Positions 1-8,124 of a DNA stretch of 64,000 nt are shown in pieces. This DNA is from Bacteroidota bacterium. GTDB lineage: Bacteria; Bacteroidota; Bacteroidia; Flavobacteriales; Flavobacteriaceae. The notes below the pieces were generated by a model. It worked only from the letters and a program-made list of their open reading frames with translations, did no database searches and had not been told where the DNA came from. The stretch is from assembly GCA_027619415.1 (NCBI GenBank), contig JAQCFO010000002.1:1-64000 (forward strand), written 5' to 3'. Positions within the stretch are counted from its first letter, which is position 1. Each line of letters starts with the position of its first letter. A program made the translations under genes and the position numbers.

Positions 1-80
1 AAAAATTAAATTAGTTTAAAACTTGATGCTTAATTTTAGCAGATGCGACAGAACCCAAAAGTAACTCCCTAAAAATTAAA

Positions 81-96
81 TTGAACAAATGTTCAA
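81..96. promoter_or_regulatory. perfect 7-bp inverted repeat, operator-like
   Basis: The arms TTGAACA and TGTTCAA are separated by two A residues, giving a 16-bp near-palindrome of the size bound by small dimeric repressors. A minus-strand TAnnTTTG match (top strand CAAAAGTA, 56-63) lies just to its left, so the site could sit near the -33 region of a promoter reading out of the window. It could equally control the DUF3109 gene to its right. No bound protein can be named from the sequence. Confidence 0.35.
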
Positions 97-125
97 TTAA
101 AAAATGGTTAGCTAAACTTTAAGAA

Positions 126-689
126 ATTGAGAACACTCTGGTTTCTGAAGAAATAATTGAAAAATATTTTCATTGTAACATTTCTGACTGTAAAGGAGCT
201 TGCTGTATTAAAGGTGAGGCTGGAGCTCCATTAGAAAAAAAAGAAGCAGAGAAATTAGAAAATAATTACAATAAAATATCAGAATATTTAAGTGATAATG
301 CAAATAAATTAATTAAATCTAAAGGATCATATATAAAACTAGAAGAGGGAAATATCGAAACTCCTTTACTAAATAATAAGGCTTGTGTATATGTTCATTA
401 TGAATCAAATGGGAGTTTGTCGTGTGGGATTGAAAAAGCTTTTAATGAAAAGAAAATTAATTTTAACAAACCGATATCTTGCCATCTCTATCCTATTAGA
501 ATAAAAGAGTATTCGGAATTCACTGCTGTAAATTATCACCAATGGAGTATTTGTTCAGATGCTTGTTCTCTTGGAGCGGAATTAAAAAAACCAGTTTTCG
601 AGTTTGTTAAAGAAGCTTTGATTCGGAAGTTTGGAAATGAGTGGTATAATTCACTGGAAAAAATTTCTAAAAAATTATTAAAATTTTAA
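126..689 (+). CDS. DUF3109 family cysteine-rich protein, start codon unclear
   Basis: The frame is open from 123 to the stop at 689 and encodes about 187 residues that fit the DUF3109 family of Bacteroidota (function unknown, probably a metal or Fe-S binding YkgJ-like protein). Visible cysteine motifs in order are CNISDCKGACC, a Cys before VYVHYE, SCGIE, PISCHLYPIR and WSICSDACSLG. The C-terminal half is intact, with KEALIRKFG near the end. No ATG, GTG or TTG lies in frame before the TTG at 417, and starting there would drop the first metal-binding motif. A stop (TAA, 120-122) is just upstream. An ATT at 126 or CTG at 138 would give roughly the usual length. The upstream ATG at 89 is out of frame and stops after three codons, so a damaged N-terminus is possible. 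Confidence 0.75.
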   Translation: MENTLVSEEIIEKYFHCNISDCKGACCIKGEAGAPLEKKEAEKLENNYNKISEYLSDNANKLIKSKGSYIKLEEGNIETPLLNNKACVYVHYESNGSLSCGIEKAFNEKKINFNKPISCHLYPIRIKEYSEFTAVNYHQWSICSDACSLGAELKKPVFEFVKEALIRKFGNEWYNSLEKISKKLLKF

Positions 690-911
690 GTGTTTTAAAA
701 ACATACTTCTAGAAACATCACTAACTTGCTTTTAATTAGATGTTTATAAAATTATATTTGAGTTTTAATATTTTGCTTAATTATTTTTTTGTTAAGAACT
801 AAGGCGCTTTGTGAATAAGTACTCCTTTCATTTTTGGAAACATTTTAGAATCTTTGTGTAAGACAACCAATAATAATATTTACTAATTTTTTAAAATCAC
901 CAATTTCCACT
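690..911. other. 222-bp gap upstream of nrdB
   Basis: I see no RNA gene, coding frame or strong hairpin here. No sequence resembling the NrdR box (ACACWATATWTGT) was noticed. A weak promoter-like pair, a TTTG near 811 followed about 17 bases later by CATTTTTG, could drive nrdB but is not a clean match to TAnnTTTG. Confidence 0.3.
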
Positions 912-1889
912 ATGCCTTCAGTTGAACCAATTTTACAAGAAAACAAAAAAAGATTCGTTATTTTTCCTATTGAACATCATGATATATGGGAATGGTATAA
1001 GAAATGTGAAGCTAGTTTTTGGACAGCTGAAGAAATTGATTTAAGCGAAGATTTAAATGACTGGAAAGAAAAACTAACTGATGATGAAAGATACTTCATT
1101 AAGCATATTCTTGCTTTTTTTGCAGCTTCAGATGGAATTGTAAACGAGAATTTAGCTGAAAATTTTGTTAATGAAGTTCAATATTCTGAAGCAAAATTTT
1201 TCTATGGGTTTCAAATTATGATGGAAAATATTCATTCAGAAACCTACTCGTTATTAATTGACACTTACGTTAAAGATCCTAAGGAAAAAGATAATCTTTT
1301 TAATGCTATTGAAACTTTTCCAGCTATAAAAAAGAAAGCTGATTGGGCTTTAAAGTGGATTGATTCCGATTCATTTGCTGAAAGATTAATTGCCTTCGCT
1401 GCAGTAGAAGGAATCTTTTTTTCTGGAGCTTTTTGTTCAATTTTTTGGCTTAAAAAAAGAGGATTGATGCCAGGACTTTCGTTTTCTAATGAATTAATTT
1501 CAAGAGATGAAGGAGTGCATTGTGACTTTGCTGTTCATCTTCATAACAATCATTTGGTTAACCAGGTGCCAAAAGAAAGAATAAGAGAAATTTTGGTGGA
1601 TGCATTAAATATTGAAAGAGAATTTATTACTGAATCACTTCCTGCAAGTTTGATTGGGATGAATTCAAAGCTTATGGTTCAATATTTAGAATTTGTTGCA
1701 GACAGACTCTTAGTTGAATTAAATTGCGAAAAAGAGTACAACGTTACTAATCCATTCGATTTTATGGATATGATTTCGCTTCAAGGTAAAACAAACTTTT
1801 TTGAAAAAAGAGTATCAGAATATCAAAAAGCGGGTGTTTTAAATAATGACACTAAATCGGAAGGATTTAGTACTGACGAGGATTTTTAA
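912..1889 (+). CDS. nrdB: Ribonucleoside-diphosphate reductase, beta (R2) subunit
   Basis: This is the small subunit of class I ribonucleotide reductase. It holds the dimetal centre and the radical used by NrdA to make deoxynucleotides in the cytoplasm. The 325-residue protein closely resembles the eukaryote-like R2 branch. Metal ligands can be placed at D43 (EEIDLS), E105 and H108 (MENIHSETY), E166 (AVEGIFF), and E200 and H203 (RDEGVHCDF). Y112 in HSETY is the radical tyrosine, so a tyrosyl-radical enzyme is expected. The acidic, aromatic C-terminus (FSTDEDF) is the tail that docks on R1. nrdA follows after 63 bases on the same strand, so the two are probably co-transcribed. Confidence 0.97.
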   Translation: MPSVEPILQENKKRFVIFPIEHHDIWEWYKKCEASFWTAEEIDLSEDLNDWKEKLTDDERYFIKHILAFFAASDGIVNENLAENFVNEVQYSEAKFFYGFQIMMENIHSETYSLLIDTYVKDPKEKDNLFNAIETFPAIKKKADWALKWIDSDSFAERLIAFAAVEGIFFSGAFCSIFWLKKRGLMPGLSFSNELISRDEGVHCDFAVHLHNNHLVNQVPKERIREILVDALNIEREFITESLPASLIGMNSKLMVQYLEFVADRLLVELNCEKEYNVTNPFDFMDMISLQGKTNFFEKRVSEYQKAGVLNNDTKSEGFSTDEDF

Positions 1890-1952
1890 TATCTTTAGAA
1901 GTTTTTTTAACTAGATCAAAACAAAGTTATATAATATTTAAAGTTTAAGCAT

Positions 1953-4403
1953 ATGTATGTAGTAAAAAGAGACGGTCATAAAGAACCGATAATGTTCGAT
2001 AAGATAACGGCCAGAATTAGAAAGCTTTGTTATACTTTAAATGAATTAGTAGATCCAGTTAAAGTATCAATGAGAGTGATTGAAGGCTTATATGATGGAG
2101 TTACTACTTCAGAATTAGATAATTTAGCTGCAGAAATAGCGGCTACAATGACTACTACTCATCCTGATTATGCGAAGTTGGCTGCTAGAATTTCTGTTTC
2201 AAACCTTCATAAAAACACTAAGAAATCTTTTTCTGAAACGATGTCTGATTTGTATACTTATGTGAATCCTAGAAATGGCAAAAAAGCTCCTTTGTTAGCT
2301 GATGAAGTCTATGATGTTATTAATAAAAATGCAGAGTTTTTAGATTCTACTATTATTTACAACAGAGATTTTCATTATGATTATTTTGGATTTAAAACAT
2401 TAGAACGATCTTATCTTTTGAAACTTAACGGTAAAGTTGCTGAAAGACCACAGCATATGTTAATGAGAGTTTCAATAGGAATTCATATGGATGACTTGGA
2501 CTCAGCTATTGAGACATACAACTTAATGTCAAAAAAGTATTTTACTCATGCAACTCCGACATTATTTAACGCAGGGACTCCTAAGCCGCAAATGTCATCA
2601 TGTTTTTTATTGACCACTAAAGATGATAGTATAGATGGAATTTATGACACTTTAAAACAAATAGCCAGAATTTCTCAATCCGCTGGTGGAATAGGGTTGT
2701 CAATTCACAATATAAGAGCAACTGGCTCATATATTGCGGGCACTAACGGAACTTCTAACGGAATCGTCCCAATGTTAAGAGTTTTTAATGATACAGCTCG
2801 TTATGTTGATCAAGGAGGGGGCAAAAGAAAAGGATCATTTGCTATTTACTTAGAAACTTGGCATGCAGATATCTTTGATTTCCTTGAATTAAAAAAGAAT
2901 CATGGTAAAGAAGAAATGCGAGCAAGAGACCTATTCTATGCTATGTGGATTTCGGATTTATTTATGAAAAGAGTAGAAGAGGATGATAAATGGACTTTGA
3001 TGTGTCCTAACGAATGTCCAGGTTTACAAGATTGTCACAGTGATGAGTTTGATAAATTATATTTAAAATATGAATCACAAAATAAAGGTAGAAAAACTAT
3101 AAGAGCTAGGGATTTATGGGATAAAATTTTAGAATCTCAAATTGAAACGGGTACGCCTTATATGCTTTATAAAGATGCTGCTAATAGAAAATCAAATCAA
3201 AAGAATTTAGGAACGATTAAATCCTCTAACTTATGTACGGAGATTATGGAGTATACTTCTGAGGATGAAGTAGCAGTATGTAATTTAGCTTCAATTGCCT
3301 TGCCAATGTTTGTTAAGGATAATTCCTTTGACCACAAAGAACTTTTTAGGGTAACAAAACAGGCTACAATAAACTTAAATAGAGTAATTGATCGTAATTA
3401 TTATCCGGTTCCAGAAGCTAAGAATTCTAACTTTAGACATCGTCCAGTTGGACTAGGAGTCCAAGGCCTTGCAGATGCATTTATAATGTTGAGATTACCT
3501 TTCACATCTGACGAAGCTAAAAAATTGAATCAAGAAATTTTTGAAACTATTTACTTTGCGGCTTTAACCGCCTCAATGGAAGAAGCTAAAAAAGACGGAG
3601 CTTACAAAACCTATAAAGGATCTCCAATTTCTAAAGGAGAATTCCAACATAATTTATGGGGAATTGAAGATAATGAATTGAGCGGAAGATGGGATTGGGG
3701 GAGTCTTAGAAAAAAAATAAAAAAGCACGGTGTTAGAAATTCACTTTTAGTAGCACCTATGCCTACAGCATCTACTTCTCAAATTCTAGGAAACAATGAG
3801 TGTTTTGAACCGTATACTTCTAACATCTATACAAGAAGAGTATTGAGTGGAGAATTTATTGTAGTTAACAAGCATTTATTAGAAGATTTAGTAAAACTTG
3901 GTTTATGGACTGAAGATCTAAAGCAAGAATTAATGAAGGCAAATGGCTCAGTTCAGCATATTGATATTATTCCAGAAGACTTAAAAGAACTTTATAAAAC
4001 TGTATGGGAATTAAGTATGAAAGACATTATTGATATGTCAAGGCATAGAGGATATTTTATTGATCAATCACAGTCGCTTAACTTATTCATGGAAGGCGCA
4101 ACAATGTCGAAACTAACTTCTATGCATTTTTATGCTTGGAAATCAGGTTTAAAAACGGGAATGTATTATTTAAGAACTAAATCAGCAGTTGATGCAATCA
4201 AAGTTACATTAGACAATAAGAAAAAAGTAGAGCCAGTCAAGAAGGTTTTAAAAGCGGATGTTGTATTAAGCGCAGCAGCCCCTAAACCTGCTCCTAATCC
4301 ATCGAATATTCCTGTTGAACCACTAACTCCGCAAGAAATTAAAGAGATGTTAGCAAAGTCCAAAGAAAGTGAGGACGATGATTGCTTAATGTGCGGATCT
4401 TAA
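1953..4403 (+). CDS. nrdA: Ribonucleoside-diphosphate reductase, alpha (R1) subunit
   Basis: This is the catalytic subunit of class I ribonucleotide reductase (816 residues). An ATP-cone domain fills residues 1-95 ([15 protein letters not shown]) and implies dATP feedback control. Catalytic residues are C217 (SSCFLL), N426, C428 and E430 (SSNLCTEI), and C443 (AVCNLAS). The radical-transfer tyrosine pair is in KTGMYYLRT near residue 730. The swinging C-terminal CLMCGS supplies the C811/C814 pair for re-reduction by thioredoxin or glutaredoxin. A proline/alanine-rich linker (about 770-790) precedes this tail. It is the second gene of the nrdB-nrdA pair and is followed by a strong hairpin terminator. 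Confidence 0.98.
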   Translation: MYVVKRDGHKEPIMFDKITARIRKLCYTLNELVDPVKVSMRVIEGLYDGVTTSELDNLAAEIAATMTTTHPDYAKLAARISVSNLHKNTKKSFSETMSDLYTYVNPRNGKKAPLLADEVYDVINKNAEFLDSTIIYNRDFHYDYFGFKTLERSYLLKLNGKVAERPQHMLMRVSIGIHMDDLDSAIETYNLMSKKYFTHATPTLFNAGTPKPQMSSCFLLTTKDDSIDGIYDTLKQIARISQSAGGIGLSIHNIRATGSYIAGTNGTSNGIVPMLRVFNDTARYVDQGGGKRKGSFAIYLETWHADIFDFLELKKNHGKEEMRARDLFYAMWISDLFMKRVEEDDKWTLMCPNECPGLQDCHSDEFDKLYLKYESQNKGRKTIRARDLWDKILESQIETGTPYMLYKDAANRKSNQKNLGTIKSSNLCTEIMEYTSEDEVAVCNLASIALPMFVKDNSFDHKELFRVTKQATINLNRVIDRNYYPVPEAKNSNFRHRPVGLGVQGLADAFIMLRLPFTSDEAKKLNQEIFETIYFAALTASMEEAKKDGAYKTYKGSPISKGEFQHNLWGIEDNELSGRWDWGSLRKKIKKHGVRNSLLVAPMPTASTSQILGNNECFEPYTSNIYTRRVLSGEFIVVNKHLLEDLVKLGLWTEDLKQELMKANGSVQHIDIIPEDLKELYKTVWELSMKDIIDMSRHRGYFIDQSQSLNLFMEGATMSKLTSMHFYAWKSGLKTGMYYLRTKSAVDAIKVTLDNKKKVEPVKKVLKADVVLSAAAPKPAPNPSNIPVEPLTPQEIKEMLAKSKESEDDDCLMCGS

Positions 4404-4421
4404 ATGCTTAATATATTTAAA

Positions 4422-4455
4422 TAAAAAAAAGCAATTCGAAAGAATTGCTTTTTTT
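4422..4455. terminator. Rho-independent terminator, probably bidirectional
   Basis: A-run, then stem GCAATTC / GAATTGC (4431-4437 and 4442-4448) around a GAAA loop, followed by a T-run. The flanking A and T tracts extend the stem. It separates nrdA (plus) from the convergent PiT gene (minus) and has a T-tract in both directions. Confidence 0.9.
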
Positions 4456-4470
4456 ATGAAATAATTAATC

Positions 4471-6762
4471 CTATTTACTACTTGATGGAGGTTTTACTTT
4501 TGGATCATACTGTTCATTGTAAATTTCTAACATAGCCATAGTTGCCTTTATTAAGTCTTTGGTTTCAGTTAGAAGACTAAAATAAAGAGTGGTGTTTTTT
4601 GGACTTGATTCTTCAGATTTTGTTCTAGAAATTTGATTATTAATTTTTTCTCTTATCGATCCTAGTAATAGTTGTTTGGAATCTAGAATGCTAGCGATTT
4701 CTTTAAAATTGTTTTTTGAAAAAGCGAATTTAGTTCTATCAAATAAAGTTTCAAGCTGAAGACTAATCTCTTTTAACTCTCTTATTTGATTAAAGGTTAA
4801 GGCTTTGTGATTATTGTTAATATGCTTGAAAGTGACTTTTGAAATGTATTCCAAAGACTGAGCAATATCTTGTAACAAACTAAGCACATTTATATAAAAA
4901 TTACTCGCTCCCTTTATAGTAGATTCATCTAAATTTTTAATAAAATAAAACAGATCATTTCTTAAGGCCTCAATTTCTTCGGAGAGAGCATTCACGTCTT
5001 CTTTATTCTTTTTTAAAGCTGATAAATCTTGTGTTGCTAATCCGTTTATAGATGAAGCAAATATTTTTTTAAATTTTTTAGCTGCTTTTGAAACGTTACT
5101 TGAACTTTCTATTATAAGCCCTTGAATTGAACGGCTTTCCGCAGAACTTAAAGCATCTTCACTTTTAATTTGGGAAATTTCTTTTTTATGTGCAATATAG
5201 TTTCTTGCTAAAATTAATAATGCTATAAATAATAAGATTGCAATTGCAGATGGACCTCCAAGATTAATTAAAAATGCAATAATACCACAGCTAATAAAGG
5301 CTATAAATGCAGTGAAGAACCATCCTCCAATAACATTAAGCACCCCAGCGACTCTATATACGGCACTTTCACTCCCCCAAGCTTTATCTGCTAAAGAAGT
5401 TCCCATGGCAACCATAAAAGTAACATAAGTAGTAGACAAAGGCAGTTTGAATGATGTTGCAATAGAAATTAAAATTGCAGCTACCATCATGTTTACAGCT
5501 GCTCTAATCATATCAAAAGCAGGAAGTTCTATAGATTTATTTGAAGACAATTCAATGGTAGGTTTTTCAAATTGAGAATTTATATGTTTCTGAATAGTAA
5601 CAGGAACAACTTTTGAAAAAATATTTGAAATACTAATAAAAGTTCTAACCAACCCTCTTGAAATAAAATTTGGATTAAATCTTTCTTTTGTGTCCTGTTG
5701 TCTAGCTAAGTCAATTTCAGTTTTTGTAACCTTTTTAGCTTTTGAAGAAAACCAAAGAGTAACAACCATTACCATACCAGCTAAAAATAATAGTATTGTT
5801 GGAGTTGGAACCTTTTCGGATAATACAGCCATTGAGAATTGTGTAGCTTCAACACCTGAAGCACTCCATGCCTCATAAGATTGCCACGCAGCAATTGGAA
5901 CTCCAATAAAGTTAACTAAGTCGTTTCCAGCAAATGCTAATGCAAGCGAAAAAGTACCTACTCCAATTATAATTTTATAAATATTAATTTTATAAATAAA
6001 GATTAGAAAATAGGACATTGCAGATAAAATGATAAATAGACTAAATGCAATTAAGAACACTTGACTTTCCATAAAATTAGCAATAGTAGATCCGTTTAAT
6101 ATTTCAAAACTTTGCTTTGCATATGCAGTCCCTTTTATTCCTTTCATTAAAATAAAATAGGCTAGTGAAGTAAGCGCAATACCTCCAAATAATGATCCAA
6201 CCCATTTAGATTTTTGTTCATAATTATAAGAAAGCAGTAATCTAGAAACATATTGAATAACAGCACCAGTTGAAAAAGCAACAAAGACTGACAGTAGAAT
6301 TCCAAAAATAATTTGAGTGGCTTTAGCTACATTAATATATTCGGGAAGCATATTTGCATCACCGCCAGCAGCATAAATTTTAATCAATGAAACCGCAACG
6401 GCTGCGCCTAATAATTCAAAAACAATGGAGACTGTTGTTGATGTAGGCATCCCTAAAGTATTGAAAAAATCAAGTAAAAGGATGTCAGTTATCATAACAG
6501 CCATAAAAATGATCATGATTTCTGAAAAGAAAAACATATCTGGATTAAAAATCCCTTTTCTAGCAACTTCCATCATTCCACTAGAAAAAACAGATCCAAT
6601 AGCAACTCCTAAACTTGCTAAGATCATTATATTTCTAACAGAAATAGCTTTAGAGCCCAATGCAGAGTTTAGAAAGTTTACAGCATCATTACTGACGCCA
6701 ACTATTAGATCTCCTATTGCAAGAAGACCTAGGGCTATAATCATTATTAAATAAATATCCAT
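4471..6762 (-). CDS. PiT-family inorganic phosphate transporter with PhoU-like C-terminal domain
   Basis: This 763-residue inner-membrane protein belongs to the PiT (Pit/PHO4) family, which imports metal-phosphate with protons or sodium. Two copies of the PiT signature are visible: GVSNDAVNFLNSALGSKA near residue 22, and AGNDLVNFIGVPIAAW near residue 278, each with repeated transmembrane segments. The second half carries PLSTTYVTFMVAMGTSLADKAWG. Residues of about 560-750 are soluble, helical and charged, resembling PhoU/DUF47; this long form is usual in Bacteroidota. A repeat element (6810-6827) lies 48-65 bases upstream of the start and matches elements before the next three genes, which supports control by phosphate starvation. 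The porin gene lies 77 bases upstream on the same strand. Confidence 0.92.
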   Translation of the reverse strand: MDIYLIMIIALGLLAIGDLIVGVSNDAVNFLNSALGSKAISVRNIMILASLGVAIGSVFSSGMMEVARKGIFNPDMFFFSEIMIIFMAVMITDILLLDFFNTLGMPTSTTVSIVFELLGAAVAVSLIKIYAAGGDANMLPEYINVAKATQIIFGILLSVFVAFSTGAVIQYVSRLLLSYNYEQKSKWVGSLFGGIALTSLAYFILMKGIKGTAYAKQSFEILNGSTIANFMESQVFLIAFSLFIILSAMSYFLIFIYKINIYKIIIGVGTFSLALAFAGNDLVNFIGVPIAAWQSYEAWSASGVEATQFSMAVLSEKVPTPTILLFLAGMVMVVTLWFSSKAKKVTKTEIDLARQQDTKERFNPNFISRGLVRTFISISNIFSKVVPVTIQKHINSQFEKPTIELSSNKSIELPAFDMIRAAVNMMVAAILISIATSFKLPLSTTYVTFMVAMGTSLADKAWGSESAVYRVAGVLNVIGGWFFTAFIAFISCGIIAFLINLGGPSAIAILLFIALLILARNYIAHKKEISQIKSEDALSSAESRSIQGLIIESSSNVSKAAKKFKKIFASSINGLATQDLSALKKNKEDVNALSEEIEALRNDLFYFIKNLDESTIKGASNFYINVLSLLQDIAQSLEYISKVTFKHINNNHKALTFNQIRELKEISLQLETLFDRTKFAFSKNNFKEIASILDSKQLLLGSIREKINNQISRTKSEESSPKNTTLYFSLLTETKDLIKATMAMLEIYNEQYDPKVKPPSSSK

Positions 6763-6809
6763 ATCATCACTAAATTTAGCTGTAAAATTAGATAATTCAA
6801 AATAGAGGA

Positions 6810-6827
6810 GGTAAAATTAATGTTAAG
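6810..6827 (-). promoter_or_regulatory. putative PHO-box direct repeat upstream of the PiT gene
   Basis: On the minus strand this reads CTTAACA-TTAA-TTTTACC: two 7-bp units with an 11-bp period. The first unit and its spacer are identical to those before the TonB receptor. Spacing to a -7 element is less exact than at the other three genes: TAATTTTA follows the second unit at about the same distance, one base off. Confidence 0.45.
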
Positions 6828-6839
6828 AAAGTTCATAGT

Positions 6840-7838
6840 TTATATTTTAAATTCTGCGTTTAAAGACAAGATTGATTTATTATTTATTATTGAATTATCA
6901 TGGTTAAAAAACTTGTAATTTAAATTAAATTTTACTCCTTTTACTGCTTGATATTGAGCTCCAAACATTAATAAGCTACCGTCATTGTCATAATTCCAGG
7001 ATCTTGATTCATTCGTAAGAATGTTTGAACTTATTTGATCGTATCTAGTAAATACTTCATAATTATTAGACAATTTTTTTGATCCATAAATTGAGAATCC
7101 ATCTCTATTATGATCATCTTCAGCATTTTTATATGTTCTGGCATTTTTAATTTTACCATATTCCACTCCAACTCTAAAATCAATACTATTATATCCCAAG
7201 AAAATAGAATTATTTTTCATTGATTTGATATTTTCTGAACGTTGAGAATCCATATATATTTTTCCCGAAAGCTGCTTTGAAAAATTATATATAAAACTTG
7301 TTCCCATTTTTTGGTGTCCATCATCATCTTGAATAGATTTATAACCCTCTCCGTTTAAAACAAATAAGTTTATTTTAAATTTTGGATTAACAGTAAATTC
7401 TGAATTAAACCCAAGGTCTGCACTGGCACCAAATTTAAATTCATTTAGAAAGCCTTTATATGCATATCGATAGCCCCATAAACTTTCTTGATCATTAAAC
7501 TGTTTGTTTCCAATTAAACCCATACTAAGTTTTACTTTGGGATTTAATTTCCAGTCCAATTGAGCAATTTTAACATAGGCTGTATAGGCACTTCCAGCTG
7601 AATTAGAACCTATATCGTATGTTATTTTAGCTGAAATATCTTCACTAAAAGTGTAAGTATATCCTAGGTAAACTTTTTTAAGCTCAAAAGCACTTTTCTG
7701 TTCAATGTCTTTTGTGAAATCATTATGATAATTCCAAAAAACCTTAAAATTAGGTTTGCCAATTGAACTAAAATCATCCTGAGCACTTGTATAAGCCAAG
7801 AAGAATAAAAAAATAAGTACAAGTTTTGTTCTTAACAT
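6840..7838 (-). CDS. Outer-membrane beta-barrel porin, OprO/OprP-like
   Basis: The 332-residue exported protein has a signal peptide (MLRTKLVLIFLFFLAYTSAQ). The rest alternates short polar and aromatic strands typical of an outer-membrane beta-barrel, such as FELKKVYLGYTYTF and AKITYDIGS, and it ends LSLNAEFKI with no extra domain. The overall pattern suggests the Bacteroidota porins annotated as phosphate-selective porin O/P. Substrate choice cannot be read from sequence. Its place between a PiT phosphate transporter and a TonB receptor, with a repeat-array promoter upstream (7852-7924), supports phosphate or anion passage across the outer membrane. A different small-molecule porin remains possible. 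Confidence 0.7.
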   Translation of the reverse strand: MLRTKLVLIFLFFLAYTSAQDDFSSIGKPNFKVFWNYHNDFTKDIEQKSAFELKKVYLGYTYTFSEDISAKITYDIGSNSAGSAYTAYVKIAQLDWKLNPKVKLSMGLIGNKQFNDQESLWGYRYAYKGFLNEFKFGASADLGFNSEFTVNPKFKINLFVLNGEGYKSIQDDDGHQKMGTSFIYNFSKQLSGKIYMDSQRSENIKSMKNNSIFLGYNSIDFRVGVEYGKIKNARTYKNAEDDHNRDGFSIYGSKKLSNNYEVFTRYDQISSNILTNESRSWNYDNDGSLLMFGAQYQAVKGVKFNLNYKFFNHDNSIINNKSILSLNAEFKI

Positions 7839-7851
7839 CTTTAATTTTTAA

Positions 7852-7924
7852 CAAATTTAATTGAAATAGACAATTCCAATGTTAAGAAATTATTTTGTTA
7901 CTAAATAGTTAATTTAATATTAAC
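7852..7924 (-). promoter_or_regulatory. putative PHO-box array and promoter of the porin gene
   Basis: Minus strand: units GTTAATA, ATTAACT and AGTAACA (7924-7896) follow one another with an 11-bp period and AT-rich 4-bp spacers. After nine more bases comes CTTAACA (7886-7880). TAAATTTG, a full match to TAnnTTTG, follows with its TTTG at 7855-7852. The 24 bases between the last unit and this TTTG equal the spacing at the TonB receptor and beta-helix genes. Confidence 0.6.
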
Positions 7925-8124
7925 AAAGATAGGAGTATCTTTTTTTTGAATTAAAAGTCATGTATTTAAGTGTTTTTTTGATTAGTAAAAAATTTAATTA
8001 CAGTTCAGGTATAATAATTGGTTAGGATTTTGCCATAGATAAAAATAATTGTAATAAAGGGCTTTATTATAGTGTGCTTATTTTAATCGTTTAATATTCT
8101 AAATAAAAAATTAAATTGTTCAAA
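7925..8124. other. gap downstream of the TonB receptor, weak hairpin only
   Basis: The gap between porin and receptor is 286 bases; its left part holds the porin control region. The remainder has a short inverted repeat, TAATAAAG / CTTTATTA (8052-8069), with a two-base centre, which may act as a weak terminator for the receptor gene. I see no coding frame or RNA gene. Confidence 0.3.

Noticed and set aside
690-911. NrdR box search before nrdB
   Set aside because: Nothing close to the paired ACACWATATWTGT motif was found by eye.
6425-6754. Plus-strand 109-residue open frame opposite the PiT gene
   Set aside because: It is fully antisense to a strong conserved membrane protein; its composition mirrors the hydrophobic codons of that gene and no family is recognised.
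8000-8060. A 21-codon plus-strand ORF near 7961 in the porin-receptor gap
   Set aside because: Too short, without ribosome-binding or promoter support and with random-looking composition.
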